From assembly GCA_903908825.1 (NCBI GenBank), contig CAIVTJ010000121.1, forward strand, positions 1-42,112: DNA of 42,112 nucleotides. The letters are read 5' to 3'. Below are positions 16,112-24,014 of this stretch, in pieces. Position 1 is the stretch's first letter; the number at the start of each line of letters is the position of its first letter. Source of the stretch: an uncultured Pseudomonadota bacterium (GTDB lineage Bacteria > Pseudomonadota > Gammaproteobacteria > Steroidobacterales > Steroidobacteraceae). The notes under the pieces are model-generated. The model had not been told where the DNA came from and searched no databases. It saw only the letters and a program-made list of their open reading frames with translations. The position numbers and the translations under genes are program-made.

Positions 16112-17125
16112 CTAGCGGCTGGCGCGATCCCAGAACAGCGCATCGAGGCTGATGCGGATGCCCGGATCGGCATGCCAGCCATAGTCGCGCTCCCAGCGCA
16201 CGAACGGTGTCACCTGCCAGTACAGCCAGCGATGTGCAGTAGGCTGCTTGTAAAACACGCTGAGTTCATAGCGTTGCATTTTGTCGGTGCTGTCGCCGCT
16301 GACCAAACCCTCGAAGCCTATGCCGCGTGCCAGATCGCGGCCGCCCAGTACATCGCTATAGCGACCGAAGCGGATGACCTCGCGGGCGCGCGCCACGATG
16401 AAGGCCTGAGTCCATTCGGTGCCGTGGTTGTCACGTTGCCAGTTGCCGTAGCTGGCTGAACGCACGACCCAGTGGTCGAACCAGCGCTCTAAGTTGACGC
16501 CATTGGCCCAACCCACGCCGCGTTTGGTTTCTACATAGGCTTTAGAAAAGGGCTCGAGCCGCCAGCCGGCTAAGTCAAACTTCTTTTGCCAGCGCAGCGA
16601 GGCGAAAGCCACCGGCGGCACATCGGCGCGCACACCCAGATCGAAGTCCACAAAATCCAAGGGGGTCACGCGTACACCGGCACGCAGGCTGTTGAGGCCG
16701 CCGTTTTGCCGGTCAGATGACTCATTGACGTTGTCGCTGGTGATAAACAACTGCAGCTTGCGCTGCAGGTTGGGCATCTGCAGGTGCAGATCGACATCCA
16801 CCTGCGGCGTAGCGCTGGTGCTGCTATCGCCATGACGCAGCACTTCCGTTTGCAAGGTGATGCGAAACGGCGAGCCCGGCGTCTGTAGCGCTGCGTTGGC
16901 GTCATCAGCGTAATAGCTGTCGGTACGCTTGATCAGGGATTCCAGACCCAGATAAAGCTGGTCGTGCCAGTGGTCCAGCACAGAGTCGGTGGCGGCTGCG
17001 TCACGCAGTTGCCGTACGTTGCCGCGCGCCGGCACGATCTCTAGCGGCGCGTCGGCCAGCGCCTGCAGAGGTAGCAAGACCAGCAGGACGCCATAACAGC
17101 AAAACGTGCGTGCCAGATGAGGCAT
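16112..17125 (-). CDS. Unknown exported protein, probable outer membrane beta-barrel
   Basis: I do not recognise a named family. The 337-residue product starts with a signal peptide (about 1-25, YGVLLVLLPLQALADA). The rest has alternating hydrophobic and polar residues and many aromatic residues (for example VDFDLGVRADVPPVAFASLRWQKKF, FSKAYVETKRGVGW and YWQVTPFVRWERDYGW), as in outer membrane barrels. It ends ISLDALFWDRASR, so the classical terminal Phe is not at the last position. It begins 8 nt after modC on the same strand, suggesting co-transcription with modBC. A role in getting oxyanions across the outer membrane would be speculation. Confidence 0.6.
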   Translation of the reverse strand: MPHLARTFCCYGVLLVLLPLQALADAPLEIVPARGNVRQLRDAAATDSVLDHWHDQLYLGLESLIKRTDSYYADDANAALQTPGSPFRITLQTEVLRHGDSSTSATPQVDVDLHLQMPNLQRKLQLFITSDNVNESSDRQNGGLNSLRAGVRVTPLDFVDFDLGVRADVPPVAFASLRWQKKFDLAGWRLEPFSKAYVETKRGVGWANGVNLERWFDHWVVRSASYGNWQRDNHGTEWTQAFIVARAREVIRFGRYSDVLGGRDLARGIGFEGLVSGDSTDKMQRYELSVFYKQPTAHRWLYWQVTPFVRWERDYGWHADPGIRISLDALFWDRASR

Positions 17126-17133
17126 ATCAGATC

Positions 17134-18243
17134 TCAGTTAGCCGGAGCAGTCGGACGGGAATAAGTGTGACCCTGAATAGATACAGACTTTACCAGTACC
17201 CAGACTGCGAGCCCCGTCTGCAGTTGTAACTCCAAGGTGGCTTCCCGGGTAATACGGGCCACTACGGTAGCGCCGCCGATATCTATTTCGACCAGGTCAC
17301 TGTCGGCATCGGCACTGATGCTCTGTACGGTGCCGCGCAGTTGATTGCGTACTGACAGACCATGCGGTTCTTGCGTGGCCAAAATCAAATCGCGCGCCAG
17401 CAGTTGTACGCGGACGCGCTGTCCGGACTGTGCGCCGCGGTGCTGCAGACGCAGCGTGCCGTTGCCGACGCGGATCTCGGTCAGGCCGCTGCCCGGGGTT
17501 TCGCTCTCTTGTACCCAGCCATCGACCACGGCGCCCAGTGCCTGCGGCCCGACGATGGCGCGCAAGGCCGGGGCGCGACTGATGGTGCTGAGGTCGCCCT
17601 GCGCCACCCGCTGTCCGCCGTCCAGCACAATGACTTCGGTCGCCAGTCGCAGCACTTCATCGAACTGATGGCTGACAAAGATCATGGGTATGCGCAGCTG
17701 ATCGCGCAGCCGCTCCAGATACGGCAGCACTTCATCGCGCCGCGCGGCATCGAGTGAGGACAGCGGTTCATCCAGCAGCAGCAGCCGCGGTTGCGCCAGT
17801 AGCGCACGGCCTAAAGCCACCCGCTGTTTCTCGCCGCCGGAGAGGCTGGCGGGACGGCGCTTCAGCAAGGGTGCCAGCGCCAGCAGGTCGACGATTTCAT
17901 CCAACTGTGCAGCGCCGGCGGCTGCATCGGGTTGGCGCTGTGCGCCATACAGCAGGTTGCCGCGCACGCTGTAGTGCGGAAACAGCCGTGACTCCTGGAA
18001 CACATAGCCCACGCGCCGCTGCTCGGTCGGCAGGTTGATACCGGCGATGGTGTCCAGCCACACCTGGCCATCGACACAGATACGTCCCTGCTGCGCGGGC
18101 AACAGTCCGGCCAGCAGATTGACCAGTGTGGTCTTGCCGCAACCCGAGCGGCCGAACAGCGCCACGACGCCCGGCGTGGTGGCGCTGCAATCCACATCCA
18201 GCAGGAAGTTGCCGCGTTGGTGGCGGATGGCGATCTCGAGCAT
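17134..18243 (-). CDS. modC: Molybdate ABC transporter ATP-binding protein ModC
   Basis: ATPase subunit of a molybdate (possibly tungstate) importer, 369 residues. Walker A GRSGCGKTT is at 31-39, followed by the Q-loop FQESRLFPH, signature LSGGEKQRVALGRALL, Walker B LLLLDEPLSSLD and switch His in FVSHQFDE. The C-terminal third carries TOBE/Mop-type sequence (NQLRGTVQSISADADSDLVEIDI and related), which binds molybdate in ModC and separates it from other importers. The ATG at 18243 comes 2 nt after the modB stop. Confidence 0.93.
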   Translation of the reverse strand: MLEIAIRHQRGNFLLDVDCSATTPGVVALFGRSGCGKTTLVNLLAGLLPAQQGRICVDGQVWLDTIAGINLPTEQRRVGYVFQESRLFPHYSVRGNLLYGAQRQPDAAAGAAQLDEIVDLLALAPLLKRRPASLSGGEKQRVALGRALLAQPRLLLLDEPLSSLDAARRDEVLPYLERLRDQLRIPMIFVSHQFDEVLRLATEVIVLDGGQRVAQGDLSTISRAPALRAIVGPQALGAVVDGWVQESETPGSGLTEIRVGNGTLRLQHRGAQSGQRVRVQLLARDLILATQEPHGLSVRNQLRGTVQSISADADSDLVEIDIGGATVVARITREATLELQLQTGLAVWVLVKSVSIQGHTYSRPTAPAN

Positions 18244-18245
18244 GG

Positions 18246-18938
18246 TCAGCGCCCCAGCCAGCGGCGCAGTCCGCGCGACAACAGTTCGGCGCCGAGCAAG
18301 CCGGCCAGACCCAGCCCGAAGGACAACAGGGCCAAGCGTGCGGCTAATGCATCGCCATCGGGCGATTGCAGCGCCGAATACAAGGCCAGCGGTAGCGTGC
18401 GCGTTTCGCCGGGTATGTTGGATACAAAGGTGATGACCGCGCCGAACTCGCCCAAGCCTGCTGCAAAGGCGGTGACCGCACCGGCCAGCACGCCGGGCAG
18501 CATCAGCGGCAGCGTGATGGTGATAAAGCGGTCGAAGGGTCCGGCACCCAGCGTGCGGGCGGCTTGTTCGAGGCCGGTGTCAACGCCTTCCAGCGACAGC
18601 CGCATGGCGCGCACCATCAGCGGAAACGACATCACAGCTGTGGCCAGCGCTGCGCCGTTGGTGGTGAACACCAGCCGGATGCCCCACCACTGCTCCAGCC
18701 ACTGCCCCACCGGTCCACGCACACCCAGCAGCAGCAACAGCAGGTAACCCACCACCACCGGTGGCAGTACCAACGGCAGGTGCACCACGGCATCGAGCAG
18801 GGTGCGGCCCGCAAAGCGCCGCCGCGTCAGCAGCCAGGCGATGGCCAAAGCCGGCAACAGGCTCAGCAGCACACTGCGCGAGGCCACGGTCAGGCTTAAG
18901 TGCAGCGCTTGCAGTTCGGGTTCACCAGGCAGTGTCAT
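18246..18938 (-). CDS. modB: Molybdate ABC transporter permease ModB
   Basis: Membrane subunit of 230 residues with about five to six helices. The permease signature EQAARTLGAGPFDRFITITLPLMLPG is the EAA loop that contacts ModC. LVLPPVVVGYLLLLLLG and GLGEFGAVITFVSNIPGETRTLPLALY are typical of ModB. I chose the ATG at 18938 because it starts right before the family-like first helix. The frame is open to 18980. No modA gene lies upstream, where the divergent fbp gene begins 65 nt away, nor elsewhere in the window. Confidence 0.92.
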   Translation of the reverse strand: MTLPGEPELQALHLSLTVASRSVLLSLLPALAIAWLLTRRRFAGRTLLDAVVHLPLVLPPVVVGYLLLLLLGVRGPVGQWLEQWWGIRLVFTTNGAALATAVMSFPLMVRAMRLSLEGVDTGLEQAARTLGAGPFDRFITITLPLMLPGVLAGAVTAFAAGLGEFGAVITFVSNIPGETRTLPLALYSALQSPDGDALAARLALLSFGLGLAGLLGAELLSRGLRRWLGR

Positions 18939-19003
18939 GTGCGCAGCATAAACTTCGAACGGGTGCCTTGCTGGCATCACCTAGCGCCACGGATAATGTA
19001 GCC

Positions 19004-20020
19004 ATGAATACACCCACTGTTTCCGGTTCACGCCCGGCTTTTGCCGACATCATCACCTTGCAGGCGCACATCCTGCAGCAGCAGGCCCGCTATCCGGAGG
19101 CCACCGGCACCTTTTCGTGGATCCTCTCGGCCATCTCGATCTGCGCCAAGATGATTGCCTCGCAGGTGCGCCGGGCGCGTTTGGAAGACGTGCTGGGCAG
19201 TGCCGGTGAGCACAACGTGCAGGGCGAGCAGCAGCAAAAGCTCGATGTCATCGCCAACGACATCTTGCTGCGCATGCTGGGTGGGCGTGAGGGCGTGGCC
19301 ATCGTCGCTTCAGAAGAAAACGAAGAGCCGGTCATCCTGCGCACACAGAACGACGGCGAGACACGCTATTGCGTGCTGTTCGATCCGCTGGACGGCTCGT
19401 CCAACCTCGATATCTGCGGTTCGGTGGGCACCATCTTCAGCATCCTGCGCAAAGACCGCCGCTCGTCAGTGCCCGAAGATTCGCTGCTGCAGCCGGGTTT
19501 GCAGCAGGTGGCGGCCGGCTATGTGCTGTATGGCTCATCCACCGTGATGATGCTGACCATAGGCAACGGCGTGGATATGTTCGTGCTCGATCCGGCTATC
19601 GGTGCGTTTGTGCGCGTGGCCGAAAAGCTGCGCATGCCGGCCACGAACAAGTGTTATTCGCTCAACGAAGGCAACCGGCTCAGTCTGCCCGAGGGCTATC
19701 AGCGTTATCTGCAGTGGGCGCAGTCCAACGGTTATAGCAGCCGTTATGTCGGCGCCATGGTGGGCGACGTGCACCGCATTTTGTTGCAGGGCGGCGTGTT
19801 CATGTATCCGCCAACCAAAAAGGCGCCGCAGGGCAAGCTGCGCTTGATGTACGAAGCCAACCCTATGGCCATGTTGGTCGAGCAGGCCGGTGGCAAGGCG
19901 CTGGTGGCACCGGGTCAGCGCATCCTGGAAGTGCAGCCCGAGGGCATACACCAGCGCTGCTGCGTGGTGCTGGGCAGCAGCGCCGAAGTCGATGCGGTCA
20001 TGGCCCAGGTGCAAGGCTGA
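19004..20020 (+). CDS. fbp: Class I fructose-1,6-bisphosphatase
   Basis: Gluconeogenic enzyme hydrolysing fructose-1,6-bisphosphate to fructose-6-phosphate, 338 residues and cytoplasmic. Class I motifs are clear: VASEENEEP (about 104-112), the metal-binding FDPLDGSSNLD (about 127-137), then NEGNRLSLP, YVGAMVGDVHRILLQGG and LRLMYEANPMAMLVEQAGG. The ATG at 19004 matches the family start, although an open frame runs further upstream. The ribosome binding site is weak. Its product feeds hexose phosphate towards the ADP-glucose and glycogen genes 7 kb downstream. It diverges from modB. Confidence 0.95.
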   Translation: MNTPTVSGSRPAFADIITLQAHILQQQARYPEATGTFSWILSAISICAKMIASQVRRARLEDVLGSAGEHNVQGEQQQKLDVIANDILLRMLGGREGVAIVASEENEEPVILRTQNDGETRYCVLFDPLDGSSNLDICGSVGTIFSILRKDRRSSVPEDSLLQPGLQQVAAGYVLYGSSTVMMLTIGNGVDMFVLDPAIGAFVRVAEKLRMPATNKCYSLNEGNRLSLPEGYQRYLQWAQSNGYSSRYVGAMVGDVHRILLQGGVFMYPPTKKAPQGKLRLMYEANPMAMLVEQAGGKALVAPGQRILEVQPEGIHQRCCVVLGSSAEVDAVMAQVQG

Positions 20021-20025
20021 CGCGC

Positions 20026-20048
20026 AGCGCCTGCCTGGCAGCGGCGCT
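20026..20048. terminator. Hairpin between fbp and the aldehyde dehydrogenase gene
   Basis: AGCGCC-TGC can pair with GCA-(GC)-GGCGCT around a 3-nt loop, nine base pairs with a two-base bulge. It sits immediately between two convergent stop codons. No T-tract follows on either strand, so termination activity is uncertain. Confidence 0.35.
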
Positions 20049-21526
20049 TACAGTTGCGCAGGCAGGGCGTTGAGCAAGATGGTCTTGGTCTCGGTATAGC
20101 CCATCAGCCCTGACAAGCCACCTTCGCGACCGATGCCCGACTGTTTAAAGCCGCCGAAGGGCAACTGGTAATCGAGCCGGAAAGCGTTTTGGGTCAGCGC
20201 ACCGGTGCGCACGCCACGGGCAATGCGATAGGCACGGTCGGTGTCGTGAGTGAACACGGCACCGAACAAGCCATATTGCGAATCGTTGGCGATACGCAGT
20301 GCATCGGCCTCATCGTCATAGGCCAGCAGTGCGATGACCGGCCCGAAGATCTCTTCCTGCGCGATGCTCATGCCGCTGGTCACATCGGTGAACAGCGTGG
20401 GATCGAAATAGCAGCCCTGCGGCATGTGCGCACTGCGTGTGCCGCCGCAGACCAGGGTTGCGCCCTCGGCCTGACCGCGCGGCATATAGCCCTCGACGCG
20501 CTCTAGCTGGCGGCGCATGGCCAGCGGACCCATCTGCGTGGTCGGGTCTGTGGGGCTACCCACACGGATCGCCAGCAGTTCGGCCCGCAGGGCCTCGGCC
20601 AGTTCGGCCTGACGCGCGCGCGGCACTACCACGCGGCTGAGCGTGGCGCAGACCTGGCCGCTGAGTATCGAAATCGTGCCGGCCAGCTGCTTGGCCGCGG
20701 TGGCCAGATCATAGTCATCCAACACGATGGCCGCTGACTTGCCGCCCAGCTCTAAGGTGCAACGCGCGATGCGCTCACCGCACAAAGAGGCAATACGCCT
20801 GCCGGCCGCGGTGCTACCGGTGAAGCTGACCTTGTCGACATCCGGGTGACGCACCAGCACCTCGGCTGCTTCGCGGTGCGCCGGCACCAGATTGACAACG
20901 CCGGCCGGAAAGCCAGCCGCTTCGGCGGCTTCGGCAATCAGATAAGCCTCAAGGGGTGACTCGGGCGCCGGCTTCATGATCACCGTGCAACCGGCCAGCA
21001 ACGCCGGTGCGATCTTATTGATCATGATGGTCAGCGGCGCATTCCACGGTGCGATGGCGGCGACCACACCCACCGGCTCGCGCGCGATGATGGCGGCGCC
21101 TTTACCGTCCGACGGATTCACCGACTCGGCAAACGCAAAGTGGCCCAGGCCGGCGTAATAGCGCAGCAGACCCAGCGCGCCGCCCACCATGTAGGGCGCC
21201 ACGGTGGCCAAGGCGCCTACTTGCCGCACCCAGGCGTCCGCCAGTTCGCCGCTGCGCAGTGCCAGCGCATCGCCCATCTTGCCCAGCAACTCCGCGCGTT
21301 GTACCGCGCTCAGCGCCGGCCACGCGCCGCTGTCAAAGGCGCGCCGCGCGGCAGCCACCGCGTCGTTCATGTCCTGCGCCGACGCTTCGGCCACCGTGGC
21401 AAAGACGCGGTCGTCGCTGGGCGAGACCACATCGATGTGTCCGGCCAAAGCAGGTGCCACCCAGCGGCCATCGATGAATAGCCGGTCGGGATGACGGGGG
21501 CTGACGGTCGTGGCGGCAGTGGTCAT
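20048..21526 (-). CDS. NAD(P)+-dependent aldehyde dehydrogenase
   Basis: Soluble enzyme of 492 residues oxidising an aldehyde to the acid. ALDH-superfamily landmarks are the substrate-channel Asn in WNAP (N162), cofactor Lys in MKPAPESP (K185), the glycine motif FTGSTAAG (235-242), general base E259 in LELGGKSA, nucleophile C293 in GQVCATLSR and the late EEIFGPV motif. The ATG at 21526 has GGAG 7 nt upstream, better than the GTG/ATG further up the frame. Its physiological aldehyde is unknown. It is transcribed away from the feo operon. Confidence 0.9.
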   Translation of the reverse strand: MTTAATTVSPRHPDRLFIDGRWVAPALAGHIDVVSPSDDRVFATVAEASAQDMNDAVAAARRAFDSGAWPALSAVQRAELLGKMGDALALRSGELADAWVRQVGALATVAPYMVGGALGLLRYYAGLGHFAFAESVNPSDGKGAAIIAREPVGVVAAIAPWNAPLTIMINKIAPALLAGCTVIMKPAPESPLEAYLIAEAAEAAGFPAGVVNLVPAHREAAEVLVRHPDVDKVSFTGSTAAGRRIASLCGERIARCTLELGGKSAAIVLDDYDLATAAKQLAGTISILSGQVCATLSRVVVPRARQAELAEALRAELLAIRVGSPTDPTTQMGPLAMRRQLERVEGYMPRGQAEGATLVCGGTRSAHMPQGCYFDPTLFTDVTSGMSIAQEEIFGPVIALLAYDDEADALRIANDSQYGLFGAVFTHDTDRAYRIARGVRTGALTQNAFRLDYQLPFGGFKQSGIGREGGLSGLMGYTETKTILLNALPAQL

Positions 21527-21596
21527 GAGGCGCTCCGGAGTTTTGACCATTGATGATATCCACTATGGCGGTGGACGGACGCATGGGGTATGTTGT

Positions 21597-21611
21597 TGAG
21601 ATCAATTCTCA
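21597..21611. promoter_or_regulatory. Candidate Fur box upstream of feoA
   Basis: TGAGATC-A-ATTCTCA is an imperfect 7-1-7 inverted repeat matching the Fur consensus TGATAAT-N-ATTATCA at 11 of 14 symmetric positions. It lies 14 nt before the feoA start, where a bound repressor would block transcription or initiation. Placement before feoAB supports iron control, but binding is not proven. Confidence 0.5.
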
Positions 21612-21624
21612 TTAACGAGCTGAT

Positions 21625-21909
21625 GTGAGCGTTCAGTCCTCTGACAGTCCCGCCCCGGTTTCCCTGGCGACCTTGCACAAGGGTGCGCGGGGCGTGGTGG
21701 CTCAGGTTCTGCTTGATGACACGCAGATCGGCGAGTCGGCCGGGACCACGGTGTCGCGGCGGCTGCTGGAGATCGGCTTTGTGCCGGGCGAGGCCTTCGA
21801 GATCATCGCCGAGATCCGGCCCGGTGCCGACCCCATCGCCGTGCGCATCGGCGGCAGTTGTTTTGCGCTGCGCCGCAGTGAAGTCCAAGCCGTGCTGGTA
21901 CAGCTGTGA
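21625..21909 (+). CDS. feoA: Ferrous iron transport protein FeoA
   Basis: Small cytoplasmic SH3-like protein of 94 residues needed for full FeoB activity. The FeoA core can be read from about residue 13 (SLATLHKGARGVVAQV) through RRLLEIGFVPGEAFEIIAE and ADPIAVRIGGSCFALRRSEVQAVLV. It starts with GTG and a weak GAG ribosome binding site. Its TGA overlaps the GTG of feoB by 4 nt. Confidence 0.93.
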   Translation: MSVQSSDSPAPVSLATLHKGARGVVAQVLLDDTQIGESAGTTVSRRLLEIGFVPGEAFEIIAEIRPGADPIAVRIGGSCFALRRSEVQAVLVQL

Positions 21910-23780
21910 GCACTGCTGCAGGGCGCGATTGTGATCTGCGCATCGCTCTGGTCGGCTTGCCCAATTGCGGTAAGACGGCCTTGTTCAACCGCCTGACCGG
22001 CAGCCGGCAAAAGGTTGCCAACTATCCCGGCGTGACCATCGAGCGCAAAGAAGGCCGTTGCACTGATGCAGCGCAGCAGCGCAGCTATAGGGTGCTCGAT
22101 CTGCCCGGCGCGTACAGCCTGTCGGCCACCACGCTCGATGAGGCGGTGACCCGTGATGTCATCGTCGGCCGCCTGGCCGGCGAGCAAGCGCCCGAGCTCA
22201 TCGTCAATGTGCTGGATGCCACCAATCTGCGGCTGGGTTTGCGGCTGACTTTAGAGCTGCTGCAGTTGGGCCGGCCGATGCTGGTGGCACTGAACATGAG
22301 CGATCTGGCACGCCGCAAGGGTATGGGCGTTGATGCGCAGCGCTTGGCTCAGCAACTGGGTTGTCCGGTGGTCGAGACCGTGGCCGTCAGCAGCGGCGGC
22401 GAACGCAGTCTGCTGGCGGCACTGGCTCAGCTGTCTCCGGCCGTGCTGCCACCGGCCGCGGTCTATGTGCCGGCCACGGCCGAGCAGATCGGCCAGACGC
22501 AGCGCCAGGTGCGCGTCATCCTGGCCGAAATGGGTTATCACGAACCGCTGCGCAGCCGTGCGCTGGCCCGGATTGATGATTGTGTGCTGCATCCGGTGGC
22601 CGGTCCGCTGCTGCTGGCCTCGGTGTTGTTTCTGGTGTTCCAAGCCGTGTTCAGTTGGGCACGCTGGCCCATGAGTCTGATCACCACGGCTGTGGCGGCG
22701 TTGGCGCAGGGTCTGCTGCAGGTAATGCCCGAGGGTGCGCTGCGCAGTCTGCTGGTCGATGGTTTTGTATCGGGTGCCGGCAGCGTGCTGGTGTTTCTGC
22801 CGCAGATCCTGATCCTGTTCCTGTTCATCCTGTTGCTGGAAGACAGCGGCTATCTGCCGCGCGCGGCCTTCTTGCTCGACCGTTTGATGGGCAGGGTGGG
22901 TTTGTCGGGGCGCGCGTTCATACCGCTGTTGTCTTCGTTCGCCTGCGCCATCCCCGGCATCATGGCCGCGCGCACCATTCCCAATCCCCGTGACCGGTTG
23001 GCGACCATCCTGATCGCACCGCTGATGACCTGCTCGGCGCGGCTGCCGGTGTACACGTTGATCATCGGTGCGTTCATTCCGCAGCGCAGCGTGGGCCCGT
23101 TCAGTCTGCAGGGGCTGGTGTTGTTTGCCTTGTATGGCGCCGGCATTGCCGGTGCGGTGCTGGTGGCGCTGGTGATGCGCTTTGCCATGCTGCGCTCGAA
23201 GCTGCATCCGCTGATGATGGAACTGCCCGAATACCGCTGGCCCAATCTGCGCAACCTGATGCTGGGTCTGTGGGAGCGCGTGACCATCTTCGTGTCGCGC
23301 GTCGGCGGCATCATCCTGGCCTTGATGATCGTGCTGTGGTTTCTCAGCAGTTATCCGGCAGCGCCTGCCGGCGCCACGCAGCCGACTATTGTTTACAGTT
23401 TTGCCGGCATGTTGGGCCGCTTGCTCGAAGTGGTGTTCGCGCCCATCGGCTTTAACTGGCAGATCGCCATCGCACTGGTGCCGGGTCTGGCAGCGCGCGA
23501 AGTGGCCGTGGGTGCTTTGGGTACCGTCTATGCCTTGTCGGCTTCCGGCGATGATGTCGGTACGCAGCTATCGCCGCTGATCGCCGCACACTGGAGTCTG
23601 GCGACGGCCTTCTCGCTGTTGGCGTGGTATGTGTTTGCGCCGCAATGTTTATCGACACTGGCCACGGTCAAGCGCGAAACCGGCACCTGGCGCTATCCGC
23701 TGATCATGGCCGCTTATCTGTTTGCCATGGCCTATGCGGCCTCATTCATCACCTATCGGGTAACGCTGTGGTTGATGTGA
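21906..23780 (+). CDS. feoB: Ferrous iron transporter FeoB
   Basis: Inner membrane Fe(II) transporter of 624 residues. The N-terminal G domain has G1 GLPNCGKT (17-24), G3 DLPGAYSL (about 67-74) and G4 NMSD, followed by a helical GDI-like region. The membrane part has the two Gate regions, with FACAIPGIMAARTI and LMTCSARLPVY carrying the conserved Cys residues, plus LVPGLAAREVAVGALGTVY. It is shorter than the 773-residue E. coli protein because the C-terminal soluble tail is lacking, as in many FeoB proteins. It starts with GTG inside the feoA stop (GTGA). Confidence 0.95.
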   Translation: MSTAAGRDCDLRIALVGLPNCGKTALFNRLTGSRQKVANYPGVTIERKEGRCTDAAQQRSYRVLDLPGAYSLSATTLDEAVTRDVIVGRLAGEQAPELIVNVLDATNLRLGLRLTLELLQLGRPMLVALNMSDLARRKGMGVDAQRLAQQLGCPVVETVAVSSGGERSLLAALAQLSPAVLPPAAVYVPATAEQIGQTQRQVRVILAEMGYHEPLRSRALARIDDCVLHPVAGPLLLASVLFLVFQAVFSWARWPMSLITTAVAALAQGLLQVMPEGALRSLLVDGFVSGAGSVLVFLPQILILFLFILLLEDSGYLPRAAFLLDRLMGRVGLSGRAFIPLLSSFACAIPGIMAARTIPNPRDRLATILIAPLMTCSARLPVYTLIIGAFIPQRSVGPFSLQGLVLFALYGAGIAGAVLVALVMRFAMLRSKLHPLMMELPEYRWPNLRNLMLGLWERVTIFVSRVGGIILALMIVLWFLSSYPAAPAGATQPTIVYSFAGMLGRLLEVVFAPIGFNWQIAIALVPGLAAREVAVGALGTVYALSASGDDVGTQLSPLIAAHWSLATAFSLLAWYVFAPQCLSTLATVKRETGTWRYPLIMAAYLFAMAYAASFITYRVTLWLM

Positions 23781-24007
23781 ACGCTTGGCAAAATGTGCTG
23801 GTCGCACTCATCGTGGTGGCGGCAGCGGTGTCTGCGGCTTGGCGCTTGGTCAGTGCGCAAACGCGCTTGCGCGGCTTAGAGGGTTTGCTGCGTTTGAGCG
23901 GTGAGCGCGGCTTGCTGGCCAGAGCCTTGCGGCATCTGGCCAACACGCAGCGCGCCGCCCTGCAAGCAGCAGGCTGCGGCGGCTGCGCGGGTCACAAAGA
24001 CCCCTGA
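23777..24007 (+). CDS. Small FeoB-associated membrane protein with C-terminal CxxC
   Basis: Protein of 76 residues. One N-terminal membrane helix (about 5-22, WQNVLVALIVVAAAVSAAW) is followed by a basic helix (LRGLEGLLRLSGERG) and a Cys-bearing tail CGGCAGHKDP. The GTG at 23777 overlaps the feoB stop as GTGA, repeating the feoA/feoB junction. A GTG at 23768 is an alternative. The architecture recalls FeoB-associated Cys-rich membrane proteins and occupies the FeoC position, but it is not the winged-helix FeoC of E. coli. The CxxC could bind Fe or an Fe-S cluster (inference). Confidence 0.7.
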   Translation: MNAWQNVLVALIVVAAAVSAAWRLVSAQTRLRGLEGLLRLSGERGLLARALRHLANTQRAALQAAGCGGCAGHKDP

Positions 24008-24014
24008 GCGGCGC

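Noticed and set aside
18939-19003. Molybdenum-sensing riboswitch or ModE box before modB
   Set aside because: The 65-bp divergent gap is too short for the riboswitch and shows no ModE-type palindrome.
22251-23207. Long antisense open frame (318 codons) inside feoB
   Set aside because: The translation is rich in Gln, His and Arg, typical of the reverse of Leu/Val-rich membrane codons. FeoB is unambiguous on the other strand.
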